Source of the DNA: Nitrospinales bacterium
GTDB lineage: Bacteria; Nitrospinota_A; UBA7883; JACRGQ01
NCBI GenBank assembly: GCA_023248615.1
Contig: JAHFEI010000033.1
Span: 1 to 12,334 of the forward strand
Direction: 5' to 3'
Length of the DNA stretch: 12,334 bases
Made by a program: the position numbers and the translations under genes. This document shows positions 6,645 to 12,334 of this stretch, piece by piece (positions within the stretch are counted from its first letter, which is position 1; every line of letters starts with the position of its first letter). The notes below the pieces were generated by a model. The model did no database searches. It was not told the origin of the DNA and saw only the letters and a list, made by a program, of their open reading frames with translations.

Positions 6645-7142
6645 CTACACCTTGCTCTTTGCCAAAATCACTGCCCCAACAATCGCCGCCAACAACAAAA
6701 CCGACGCTATCTCAAACGGAAGAATATAGTCGGTAAAAAGTATCCTTCCCACAACAACCACGGTTCCGAATCCGGCACCGATAGCCTTTGACGGCGGAAG
6801 CTTGGACGGGTCCAGCTTCGCGATAACGCTAATGATGAAAAAACCCAGCGCCATGATGCCAACCGCCTGTAGCGCCACCTGGTGCTTCGAGATGATCCCC
6901 TGCTTCTCCCGAAGGTTCAAAAGCATTATCACGAACAGCACCAAAACCATGATGGCTCCGGCATAGACCAGCAATTGCAAAACGGCGATAAGGTGCGCGT
7001 TCAGCATGGCGTACAGGCCGGCCAGGCAGAACATGTTCACTATCAAAAGCAGGGCGGACATGACTGGCTGTCGCGACATGACCATCCCCACAGCCGCAAA
7101 CAGCGCGAAAAAACCGAATCCGTAGAACATTAATAATTGCAT
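6645..7142 (-). CDS. nuoJ: NADH-quinone oxidoreductase subunit J (NuoJ)
   Basis: Five-helix membrane subunit of complex I, 165 residues. TM3 (VLQLLVYAGAIMVLVLFVIM, 54-73) is the highly conserved segment with the pi-bulge and Tyr60, part of the coupling path from the quinone site to the pump modules. SRQPVMSALLLI near the N-terminus is also typical. Start choice is ambiguous. The ATG at 7142 lies 11 bases after GGAGG and overlaps nuoI by 13 bases. The ATG at 7130 overlaps the nuoI stop as TAATG but has no clear ribosome site; it would give 161 residues. Confidence 0.96.
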   Translation of the reverse strand: MQLLMFYGFGFFALFAAVGMVMSRQPVMSALLLIVNMFCLAGLYAMLNAHLIAVLQLLVYAGAIMVLVLFVIMLLNLREKQGIISKHQVALQAVGIMALGFFIISVIAKLDPSKLPPSKAIGAGFGTVVVVGRILFTDYILPFEIASVLLLAAIVGAVILAKSKV

Positions 7143-7705
7143 TTGTTGTACATCCTCCGCCTAATGTATTCCAGGCGCTTCGACAGCTTTTCCTCCGGTA
7201 TGAGGAGGGCTTCCTTGTCATAAACCATAAGCGAGCGGTCATACTCGCACAGGTTTTGGTAGTCGTAGCTCATAACTATTGCCTCCTCCGGGCAGGCTTC
7301 CTCGCACAACCCGCAGAATATGCAAACGGCGCCGTTGAGCGTGTAGGTTTCGGGATAGCGTGTCCCATCCTCGCGCATCGCGCCCACTATGCTGATGCAT
7401 TTGGGCGGGCAGGCAACTTCGCACAGGCCGCAGGCAACGCACTTTTCCTTACCATCCGCGCCGCGCACCAGCACAGGCCTGCCACGGTAGGCCTCCGGGA
7501 TGGGCGGCACCTCTTCGGGATAGTAAATGGTCTTTATCTTCCTGATGGACGGGTCGCCGCTGAGGTAAGACCTCGCCGCGCCCCAGAGGTTCGGGAAAAA
7601 GTGGCTCGCCGTCAGTAGCACGCCACGGATTATCTCAAACACATACACCCGCTCCCAGAGCGTCATCTTCAAAGTGCGGTTTACTTTCTTATAATTTCCA
7701 GCCAT
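7130..7705 (-). CDS. nuoI: NADH-quinone oxidoreductase subunit I (NuoI), 2x[4Fe-4S] ferredoxin-type
   Basis: Peripheral-arm subunit holding clusters N6a and N6b, which pass electrons to N2 in NuoB. From the ATG at 7705 it is 191 residues. Two complete C-x2-C-x2-C-x3-CP motifs are seen: CVACGLCEVACP (Cys89, 92, 95, 99) and CIFCGLCEEACP (Cys128, 131, 134, 138). An amphipathic N-terminus (RGVLLTASHFF) anchors it to the membrane arm. The frame is open upstream to a TTG at 7717, but the ATG overlapping the nuoH stop (TGATG) is preferred. A GGTG element 5 bases upstream could serve as the ribosome site. The C-terminal tail after about residue 150 is charged and ends NKCNY. Confidence 0.96.
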   Translation of the reverse strand: MAGNYKKVNRTLKMTLWERVYVFEIIRGVLLTASHFFPNLWGAARSYLSGDPSIRKIKTIYYPEEVPPIPEAYRGRPVLVRGADGKEKCVACGLCEVACPPKCISIVGAMREDGTRYPETYTLNGAVCIFCGLCEEACPEEAIVMSYDYQNLCEYDRSLMVYDKEALLIPEEKLSKRLEYIRRRMYNKCNY

Positions 7706-8814
7706 CACTTCACCCAAAGCATCACTAAAGCCGTTATAAATATATTCACCAAGGCAAGCGGCAGGATTATTTTCCAGCCCAGGTTCATCACCTGGTCATA
7801 GCGGAACCGGGGGAGCGACCACCGGATAAGCATCAATATGAAAATCCAAAAAAGCACCTTACCCCAAAACACCATCACATGCACCAGCATCGTGGCCACC
7901 TGTGCCCAGTCACGCCCCAGGAAACCAAAGAGATCGGCCAACATGGCGTGGGATACGAACGGCACCTGCCAGCCACCGAAGAACAGCGCCACCAGCACCG
8001 CCGATATTGTGACCATCTCCAGAAACTCCGCCATCCAGAACATGGCAAACTTCAGGCCCGAATACTCCGTAAAGTAGCCAGCCACAATTTCTGATTCCGC
8101 TTCCGGGATGTCAAACGGCGTGCGCTTGTTTTCAGCCAGCGCACAGGTGATGAACAGGAAAAAACCAAGCGGTTGCAGGAAAATGCCCCAGTGGAAAAAA
8201 TTCTCCTGCGCCACGCCAATGTCCGTCAGCCGCAACGACCCGTACACCATGAATATGCCTACGAGCGTAAGCCCCATGGCCACTTCGTAGGAAAGCATCT
8301 GCGCTCCGACGCGGATGCCGCCCAACAACGACCAGTTGTTGTTTGAAGCCCAGCCAGCGATTACCGACCCGTAAGTTGAAATCGATGCCACCGCGAAAAC
8401 GAAGAGTATGCCTACGTCCAAGTCCGCTATCACCATGTTCGCCTTGTGTCCCCACAGGTTGTACTGGCCGCCAAACGGGATTACGGCAAACGCAACCAGC
8501 GCAGGCGCTACGGCAATGAACGGCGCAAGGTAGTGCAGTGTCCTGTCGGCGCCGCGCGGGATGAAATCCTCCTTCGTCAACAACTTCAAGGCGTCTGTCA
8601 TTACATGCACCAGGCCAAACAACGTGAACCCAAAGATATCGGCGCGGTTTGCGCCTATCCGATCCTGCATAAGCGCGGACTGCTTGCGCTCCACCCAACC
8701 CAGCAGAGGGGCGAAAACCCCCATATTCATGGAGAAGATGAAGATAATCTTCGCCATCGTCTCCACAAGGTATGGCACCATGTTCGGTTCCGGCAGATAG
8801 GTATAATCGAACAT
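7705..8814 (-). CDS. nuoH: NADH-quinone oxidoreductase subunit H (NuoH)
   Basis: Membrane subunit at the junction of the two arms that forms the quinone entry chamber and the start of the E-channel. It is 369 residues from the ATG at 8814, which overlaps the nuoD stop as TAATG. A GTG at 8826 is in frame but too close to its G-rich upstream sequence. Signature segments are present: WVERKQSALMQDRIGANR near the N-terminus, LTKEDFIPRGADR, AGWASNNNWSLLGGIR, RVGAQMLSYEVAMGL and TPFDIPEAESEIVAGYFTEY, the acidic quinone-cavity loop. The GANR in the first motif replaces the more usual GPNR. About eight transmembrane helices are predicted by eye. Confidence 0.96.
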   Translation of the reverse strand: MFDYTYLPEPNMVPYLVETMAKIIFIFSMNMGVFAPLLGWVERKQSALMQDRIGANRADIFGFTLFGLVHVMTDALKLLTKEDFIPRGADRTLHYLAPFIAVAPALVAFAVIPFGGQYNLWGHKANMVIADLDVGILFVFAVASISTYGSVIAGWASNNNWSLLGGIRVGAQMLSYEVAMGLTLVGIFMVYGSLRLTDIGVAQENFFHWGIFLQPLGFFLFITCALAENKRTPFDIPEAESEIVAGYFTEYSGLKFAMFWMAEFLEMVTISAVLVALFFGGWQVPFVSHAMLADLFGFLGRDWAQVATMLVHVMVFWGKVLFWIFILMLIRWSLPRFRYDQVMNLGWKIILPLALVNIFITALVMLWVK

Positions 8815-10010
8815 TACCTGTCGCACTCCCCGCCAATAAGGTTAATCATGTCGAATGTCGGGATGATATCCGAGAGAAACGCGCCCTGCACCATTTCCCC
8901 CATTGCCTGGGTAAGGGCGAAGCATGGCGGGCGCACGCGGCACTTCAACGGTTTCCCGCCGCCGGAACTAACGAGATAGAAACCTACCTCGCCGTTGCTT
9001 CCCTCAGTAGGCACATAAGCCTCTCCCGCAGGTACCTGAATGCCCTCGATGGTATTTTTGAAATGGAATATCATCGATTCCATACGCCCCTTCACCGCTT
9101 CTTTCGAAGGATTGCGCACCGCAGGGTTATCTATATTTACGGGCCCGCCGGGCATCTTGTCGATAAGCTGCTCAATTATCCTCATGCTCTGGTTTATTTC
9201 CTCCATCCGCACGAGGTACCTGTCGAAATTGTCGCCGGTAAAGCCGACCGGGATGTCAAAATCCACCTGGTCGTACAGCAAGTACGGGTTGGCCTTGCGC
9301 ACATCGTACTCTACGCCGCAGGCACGAAGACAAGGGCCGGTAAAGCCGTATGCGATAGCATTCTCCTCGCTGATACCGCCTGTATCGCGCATCCTGTCCA
9401 GGAAAATCCTGTTTTTGGTCAGCAGCTTGTCGAACTCGCTCCAAAACACGCGGTTCACCGGAAAAACTTCCTTCACGTGGGCGGCAAAGCCCTCCGGCAG
9501 GTCGGTTGAAAGGCCGCCGACCCTCACATAGTTGGAGGTTAGGCGTGCGCCGCAGACAGATTCGATAATGTCCCAAGTAAGTTCGCGTGCCTCGACAAAG
9601 TACAGGAACGCGGTAAGCGCCCCAAGTTCCAGCATGGAAGCGCCCAAGTTAGTGTAATGGTCGGCCATGCGGGACAACTCGCACATGATAGTACGTATGG
9701 CGGTGCTACGTTCCGGTATCTGGCCTGTTATCCCCAACAGCTTTTCCACCGCCAAGGCGTAGGCGACGTTATTTTGTATTGCGGAGTTGTAGTTCAGGCG
9801 ATCCGTGTATGGAAATACCTGCGTCCACGTTCCGGCTTCGCACTGTTTTTCAAACCCGCGATGGAGGTATCCTATCTCCGTTTCGCAATGCAGTACTTTT
9901 TCGCCGTCCATCTTCAACAGGAACCGCACCGTGCCGTGTGTGGCCGGGTGCGAGGGTCCCATGTTCAGTACTAACGGCTCTGTATGCAGATCCATCCTGT
10001 TTTCCTTCAT
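8814..10010 (-). CDS. nuoD: NADH-quinone oxidoreductase subunit D (NuoD, 49 kDa type)
   Basis: Hydrogenase-like large subunit that forms the quinone-binding pocket with NuoB. 398 residues. Key motifs: GPSHPATHGTVRF (18-30, with His21 and His25), EIGYLHRGFEK (45-55) and PYTDRLNY (67-74, including the quinone-site tyrosine Tyr68). It ends with GGECDR, like the usual GE-x-DR terminus. It is separate from nuoC, whereas enterobacteria fuse the two. The ATG at 10010 lies 2 bases after the nuoC stop with a weak ribosome site. The ATG at 9995 (Met6) has AAGGA 7 bases upstream and may be the true start, giving 393 residues. Confidence 0.97.
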   Translation of the reverse strand: MKENRMDLHTEPLVLNMGPSHPATHGTVRFLLKMDGEKVLHCETEIGYLHRGFEKQCEAGTWTQVFPYTDRLNYNSAIQNNVAYALAVEKLLGITGQIPERSTAIRTIMCELSRMADHYTNLGASMLELGALTAFLYFVEARELTWDIIESVCGARLTSNYVRVGGLSTDLPEGFAAHVKEVFPVNRVFWSEFDKLLTKNRIFLDRMRDTGGISEENAIAYGFTGPCLRACGVEYDVRKANPYLLYDQVDFDIPVGFTGDNFDRYLVRMEEINQSMRIIEQLIDKMPGGPVNIDNPAVRNPSKEAVKGRMESMIFHFKNTIEGIQVPAGEAYVPTEGSNGEVGFYLVSSGGGKPLKCRVRPPCFALTQAMGEMVQGAFLSDIIPTFDMINLIGGECDR

Positions 10011-10012
10011 GG

Positions 10013-10498
10013 TCAGTTATCCGGCCCGATAAGCGGCTGGCGCTTTTTAATCGGGTAATCCTTGCGCAACGGATGGCCCTCGAACTCTTCGTACAGCAAT
10101 ATCCGCTTCAGGTTCGGATGCCCCTTGAACGCTATCCCGTACATATCCCACACCTCGCGCTCAAACCAGTCCGCTCCCTTCCATATCGAAACTATGGAGT
10201 CGATTGAGGGGCTATCGTCCGCCACCGGAACCTTCACCCGTATGCGGTGGTTGTGCTTCAGCGAATACAGGTGGTACACCACCTCAAACCGCCATACCGG
10301 CGGCTTAATGCCCTTATAGTCCACGGCGGTAAGATCCATCATGAAATTGAAGAGCATAGACGGCTCGTCCCGCATCCAGCGCATAACCTCCAGCACGGCA
10401 TCCTTGCGGATAATCACCGTCTGGTCGCCATGCTCGGCATGCGTGGTAAGCACGGCATCGCCGAACTTCCTTTGGACCTGTTCCCTTAATTCCGCCAT
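10013..10498 (-). CDS. nuoC: NADH-quinone oxidoreductase subunit C (NuoC, 30 kDa type)
   Basis: Peripheral-arm structural subunit that packs against NuoD; it carries no cofactor. 161 residues. The family signature is clear: WFEREVWDMYGIAFKGHP, then RILLYEEFEGHPLRKDYP near the C-terminus. It also has FNFMMDLTAVDY in the middle. The start overlaps the nuoB stop by one base (TAATG). Length is normal for stand-alone NuoC. Confidence 0.97.
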   Translation of the reverse strand: MAELREQVQRKFGDAVLTTHAEHGDQTVIIRKDAVLEVMRWMRDEPSMLFNFMMDLTAVDYKGIKPPVWRFEVVYHLYSLKHNHRIRVKVPVADDSPSIDSIVSIWKGADWFEREVWDMYGIAFKGHPNLKRILLYEEFEGHPLRKDYPIKKRQPLIGPDN

Positions 10499-11034
10499 TA
10501 CCTTTTCACCCTCGGCTCATAAGCGGCCTTGCCCCTCGGCCATTTGGAGGAGCGTTCGTTTTGCACAAGCTCCTGCAACTTTATCAGACCGTCAAAAACC
10601 ATCTCAGGCCGCGGAGGGCAACCTGGCACGTAAATATCCACGGGAAGTATCGTATCTATGCCCTGCACTGTCGAGTAGTTGTTGTACATCCCTCCGGAGC
10701 AGACACACGCGCCGAAAGCGAATACCCACTTTGGCTCCGCCATCTGGTTGTAAACTTTCACAAGTATCGGAGCCTGCTTGTGGCTTATCGTACCCACCAC
10801 GAACAGGATATCCGCCTGGCGCGGCGAAAACCGGGGCAATGCCGCGCCGAAACGGTCAAGGTCGTATCGGGGACCGGCAACGGACATGAATTCCATCCCG
10901 CAGCAGGCCGTAATAAACGGGTAGAGGAAGAACGAATATTTCCTCCCCCAGCCGATTACCTTATCAAGTTGCGTAAGTATTACGCTGTCGCCCAACGCGG
11001 CTTCCAGATTCTGCTCTTCCATTTCTACTCCCAT
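10498..11034 (-). CDS. nuoB: NADH-quinone oxidoreductase subunit B (NuoB, PSST type)
   Basis: Holds the terminal [4Fe-4S] cluster N2, which donates electrons to quinone at the NuoB/NuoD interface. Cluster ligands are visible as Cys44 and Cys45 (ITACCGMEFM), Cys110 (FGACVCSGGMYNNY) and Cys139 (YVPGCPPRPE). YDLDRFGA and PRQADILFVVGT are also typical. An extra cysteine, Cys112, follows the third ligand. Two starts compete. The ATG at 11034 overlaps the nuoA end by 10 bases with AAGGGAG 7 bases upstream (178 residues). The ATG at 11022 has GGGAG 5 bases upstream (174 residues). The basic C-terminus (PRGKAAYEPRVKR) is not diagnostic. Confidence 0.97.
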   Translation of the reverse strand: MGVEMEEQNLEAALGDSVILTQLDKVIGWGRKYSFFLYPFITACCGMEFMSVAGPRYDLDRFGAALPRFSPRQADILFVVGTISHKQAPILVKVYNQMAEPKWVFAFGACVCSGGMYNNYSTVQGIDTILPVDIYVPGCPPRPEMVFDGLIKLQELVQNERSSKWPRGKAAYEPRVKR

Positions 11035-11381
11035 TCCAGGGCTCCCTTCTTCCAGATGTAGGCCAAGCCGACGCCGAGTACGGCGATAAAGACCATCATC
11101 TCAACGAAGCCGAACATCCCCAACTCCCGGTAAACGACAGCCCACGGAAAGAGGAAAACCGCTTCAACGTCGAACACGATAAACAGCATGGCGATAATGT
11201 AAAACCGCACCGAAAAGCGCGACTTGGGGTTCGCCACAGGCGAAACGCCGCACTCGAACGGCTCCATCTTGTCGTCAAATTCCTTCTTCGGGCCAATTAG
11301 TGAGGTAAGCACTACCATTGAAATGGCGGTACCACATGCAGCAACCGCCATGACGAAAACAGGAATATACTGGTTCAACAT
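11025..11381 (-). CDS. nuoA: NADH-quinone oxidoreductase subunit A (NuoA)
   Basis: Three-helix membrane subunit of the complex I heel, 118 residues. The loop between TM1 and TM2 has the conserved EPFECGVSPV with Cys44. TM2 contains FIVFDVEAVFLFPW with Asp71 and Glu73 of the E-channel, and TM3 contains Glu94 (FVEMMVF). The ATG at 11381 is one base after the nuoG stop, with a very strong ribosome site. The stop lies inside the nuoB start region. Confidence 0.97.
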   Translation of the reverse strand: MLNQYIPVFVMAVAACGTAISMVVLTSLIGPKKEFDDKMEPFECGVSPVANPKSRFSVRFYIIAMLFIVFDVEAVFLFPWAVVYRELGMFGFVEMMVFIAVLGVGLAYIWKKGALEWE

Positions 11382-11382
11382 C

Positions 11383-12334
11383 TTACCCCTCCAGCCCGAC
11401 CTGGTTTACGCATTCTACCTCTTTGCCGCCGGCAACCATAGTCATTACGGGAAACTGGTCCATCTCGTCCGGAATCCGCAGGGAGCCAAGCCGTACATCC
11501 GGGTTTATGCGCACCCTGCCCTTCCACTCTTTCTTCGGGTTCTTGAAAACAAGCGTATCTTCGGCAACCAGCCCAAGGCGGCTTGCATCGCCCGGGTTCA
11601 TATCCACATAAGGTTTGCCTTCCATATGGAAATCGGCGTAGTGCTTGCCCACCAAATGCCGCAATGACGGGCAATGGTCGGTATAAACACCCATCACGAA
11701 CAACGAATGCTCCGGCAGGACAACCATACCACCGTCTTTGCCAAGCTTGCCCATCGCTTTGGGTTCCACCCACCGCAGTTGCGGCGTGGCCTTAAGCATT
11801 TCGCCGTAGTGTGCCAGTGATGCACCTTTCTTAATATCCCGGTACATCGGCACATTCTGCGCTATATCCGCAGTGACATCATTAGAGCCTGCGTAGCCGA
11901 AATCGACCCCCATCTTCTTGGCCAGGTCGGACATTATCTGCCACACGGGGCGGGACAGGCCAACAGGCGACACGGTGGCGCTAAACCGTTGCACACGCCC
12001 TTCAATGTTCGTGAACGTGCCAGCCTTCTCCATGGCAGTACAAGACGGCAGTATCACGTCGGACGCCATGGCAGTCTGGGTATAGAACTGGTCTATGACA
12101 ACGGTAAAATCCGCCTTGTCCAGCGCAGAGCGGAACTTCAGAAAATCGGGATGCCTCCTTAGCGGATCCTCGTCAACGACAAAAAACGCTTTAGCGACGT
12201 GTGTGTGTAACAGGTCGCACATATTCCGGGTTACCTGCAAGTCCGGGTTGGTTTCCTTCACATACCCCGGCAACATGTTGGGGACAACGCCCATATCGCT
12301 CACTCCCTGCGTATTGCAGTACTCTCGCATCACC
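11383..12334 (-). CDS. nuoG: NADH-quinone oxidoreductase subunit G (NuoG), C-terminal part, 5' end cut by window edge
   Basis: About 316 visible residues of the large iron-sulfur subunit of the NADH-oxidising arm. The frame is open to the right edge. The apparent start at 12333 is a GTG that must be an internal valine codon, because conserved protein sequence begins at once (NTQGVSDMGVVPNMLPGY). Only the molybdopterin-oxidoreductase-like region is visible: the motif MEKAGTFTNIEGRVQ at visible residues 101-115 and a C-terminal beta-barrel-like segment (DMNPGDASRLGLVAEDTLVF). The N-terminal ferredoxin-like and cluster-binding domains lie outside the window. The gene ends with TAA one base before nuoA. 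Other molybdopterin oxidoreductases share this fold, but the position inside a nuo operon makes NuoG the clear choice. Confidence 0.92.
   Translation of the reverse strand, partial: VMREYCNTQGVSDMGVVPNMLPGYVKETNPDLQVTRNMCDLLHTHVAKAFFVVDEDPLRRHPDFLKFRSALDKADFTVVIDQFYTQTAMASDVILPSCTAMEKAGTFTNIEGRVQRFSATVSPVGLSRPVWQIMSDLAKKMGVDFGYAGSNDVTADIAQNVPMYRDIKKGASLAHYGEMLKATPQLRWVEPKAMGKLGKDGGMVVLPEHSLFVMGVYTDHCPSLRHLVGKHYADFHMEGKPYVDMNPGDASRLGLVAEDTLVFKNPKKEWKGRVRINPDVRLGSLRIPDEMDQFPVMTMVAGGKEVECVNQVGLEG
11386..11392 (-). promoter_or_regulatory. Strong Shine-Dalgarno GGAGGGG for nuoA
   Basis: GGAGGGG sits in the last codons of nuoG, 4-6 bases before the nuoA ATG at 11381. It is the strongest ribosome site in the window and leads the block of core genes nuoA-nuoD. 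Confidence 0.75.

Noticed and set aside
8772..9509. Long plus-strand open frame of 245 codons, with other plus-strand frames of 140-215 codons elsewhere (for example 963-1607).
   Set aside because: They lie antisense to strongly conserved nuoD, nuoM, nuoN and other genes, show no recognisable domains, and have the low-complexity, charge-rich look of shadow frames.
12199..12208. Short alternating GT tract near the right edge.
   Set aside because: Only about five repeats, within conserved nuoG codons for Leu-His-Thr-His; no sign of function.

Overview
The window is one stretch of a bacterial respiratory complex I (NADH:quinone oxidoreductase, nuo) operon. Every gene is on the minus strand, so transcription runs from base 12334 towards base 1. 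In transcription order the genes are: nuoG (5' part outside the window), nuoA, nuoB, nuoC, nuoD, nuoH, nuoI, nuoJ, nuoK, a 490-residue MrpD-type antiporter-like subunit (here A1), a small two-helix membrane protein (about 83 residues), a 585-residue antiporter-like subunit (here A2), nuoM, and nuoN (3' end outside the window). Genes overlap by 1-16 bases or are 1-3 bases apart. The largest gap is about 25 bases, just before the small protein, so there is no non-coding stretch to describe. I see no promoter, terminator, RNA gene, repeat, insertion sequence or CRISPR array. The long plus-strand reading frames are antisense shadows of these genes.

The host is a bacterium of moderate G+C content (roughly 50-57% in hand-counted lines) with Shine-Dalgarno-led, translationally coupled genes. 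NuoC and NuoD are separate genes rather than the enterobacterial fusion, and nuoG lies directly upstream of nuoA instead of between nuoD and nuoH. I cannot name the lineage. The subunit set would fit a Nitrospinota, Nitrospirota, Desulfobacterota or related Gram-negative group, but that is only a guess.

NuoG, NuoB, NuoC, NuoD and NuoI form the part of the peripheral arm visible here. They carry the iron-sulfur relay that ends at the N2 cluster in NuoB and the quinone pocket between NuoB and NuoD. NuoE and NuoF are not in the window and presumably lie upstream of nuoG. NuoH, A, J and K form the membrane heel and the E-channel region. NuoN and NuoM are ordinary antiporter-like pump modules with the expected Glu/Lys residues.

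The unusual part is bases 2839-6338. Where one nuoL gene normally sits there are three genes: A1, the small protein and A2. Both large proteins are full-length antiporter-like subunits that resemble the Mrp/MnhD cation:proton antiporter family more than canonical NuoL. A2 also ends in a NuoL-like tail (a candidate lateral helix plus terminal transmembrane helix) and has lost the usual TM7 lysine. With NuoM and NuoN the operon encodes four antiporter-like subunits instead of three. This suggests a complex I variant with an enlarged or altered ion-pumping arm.
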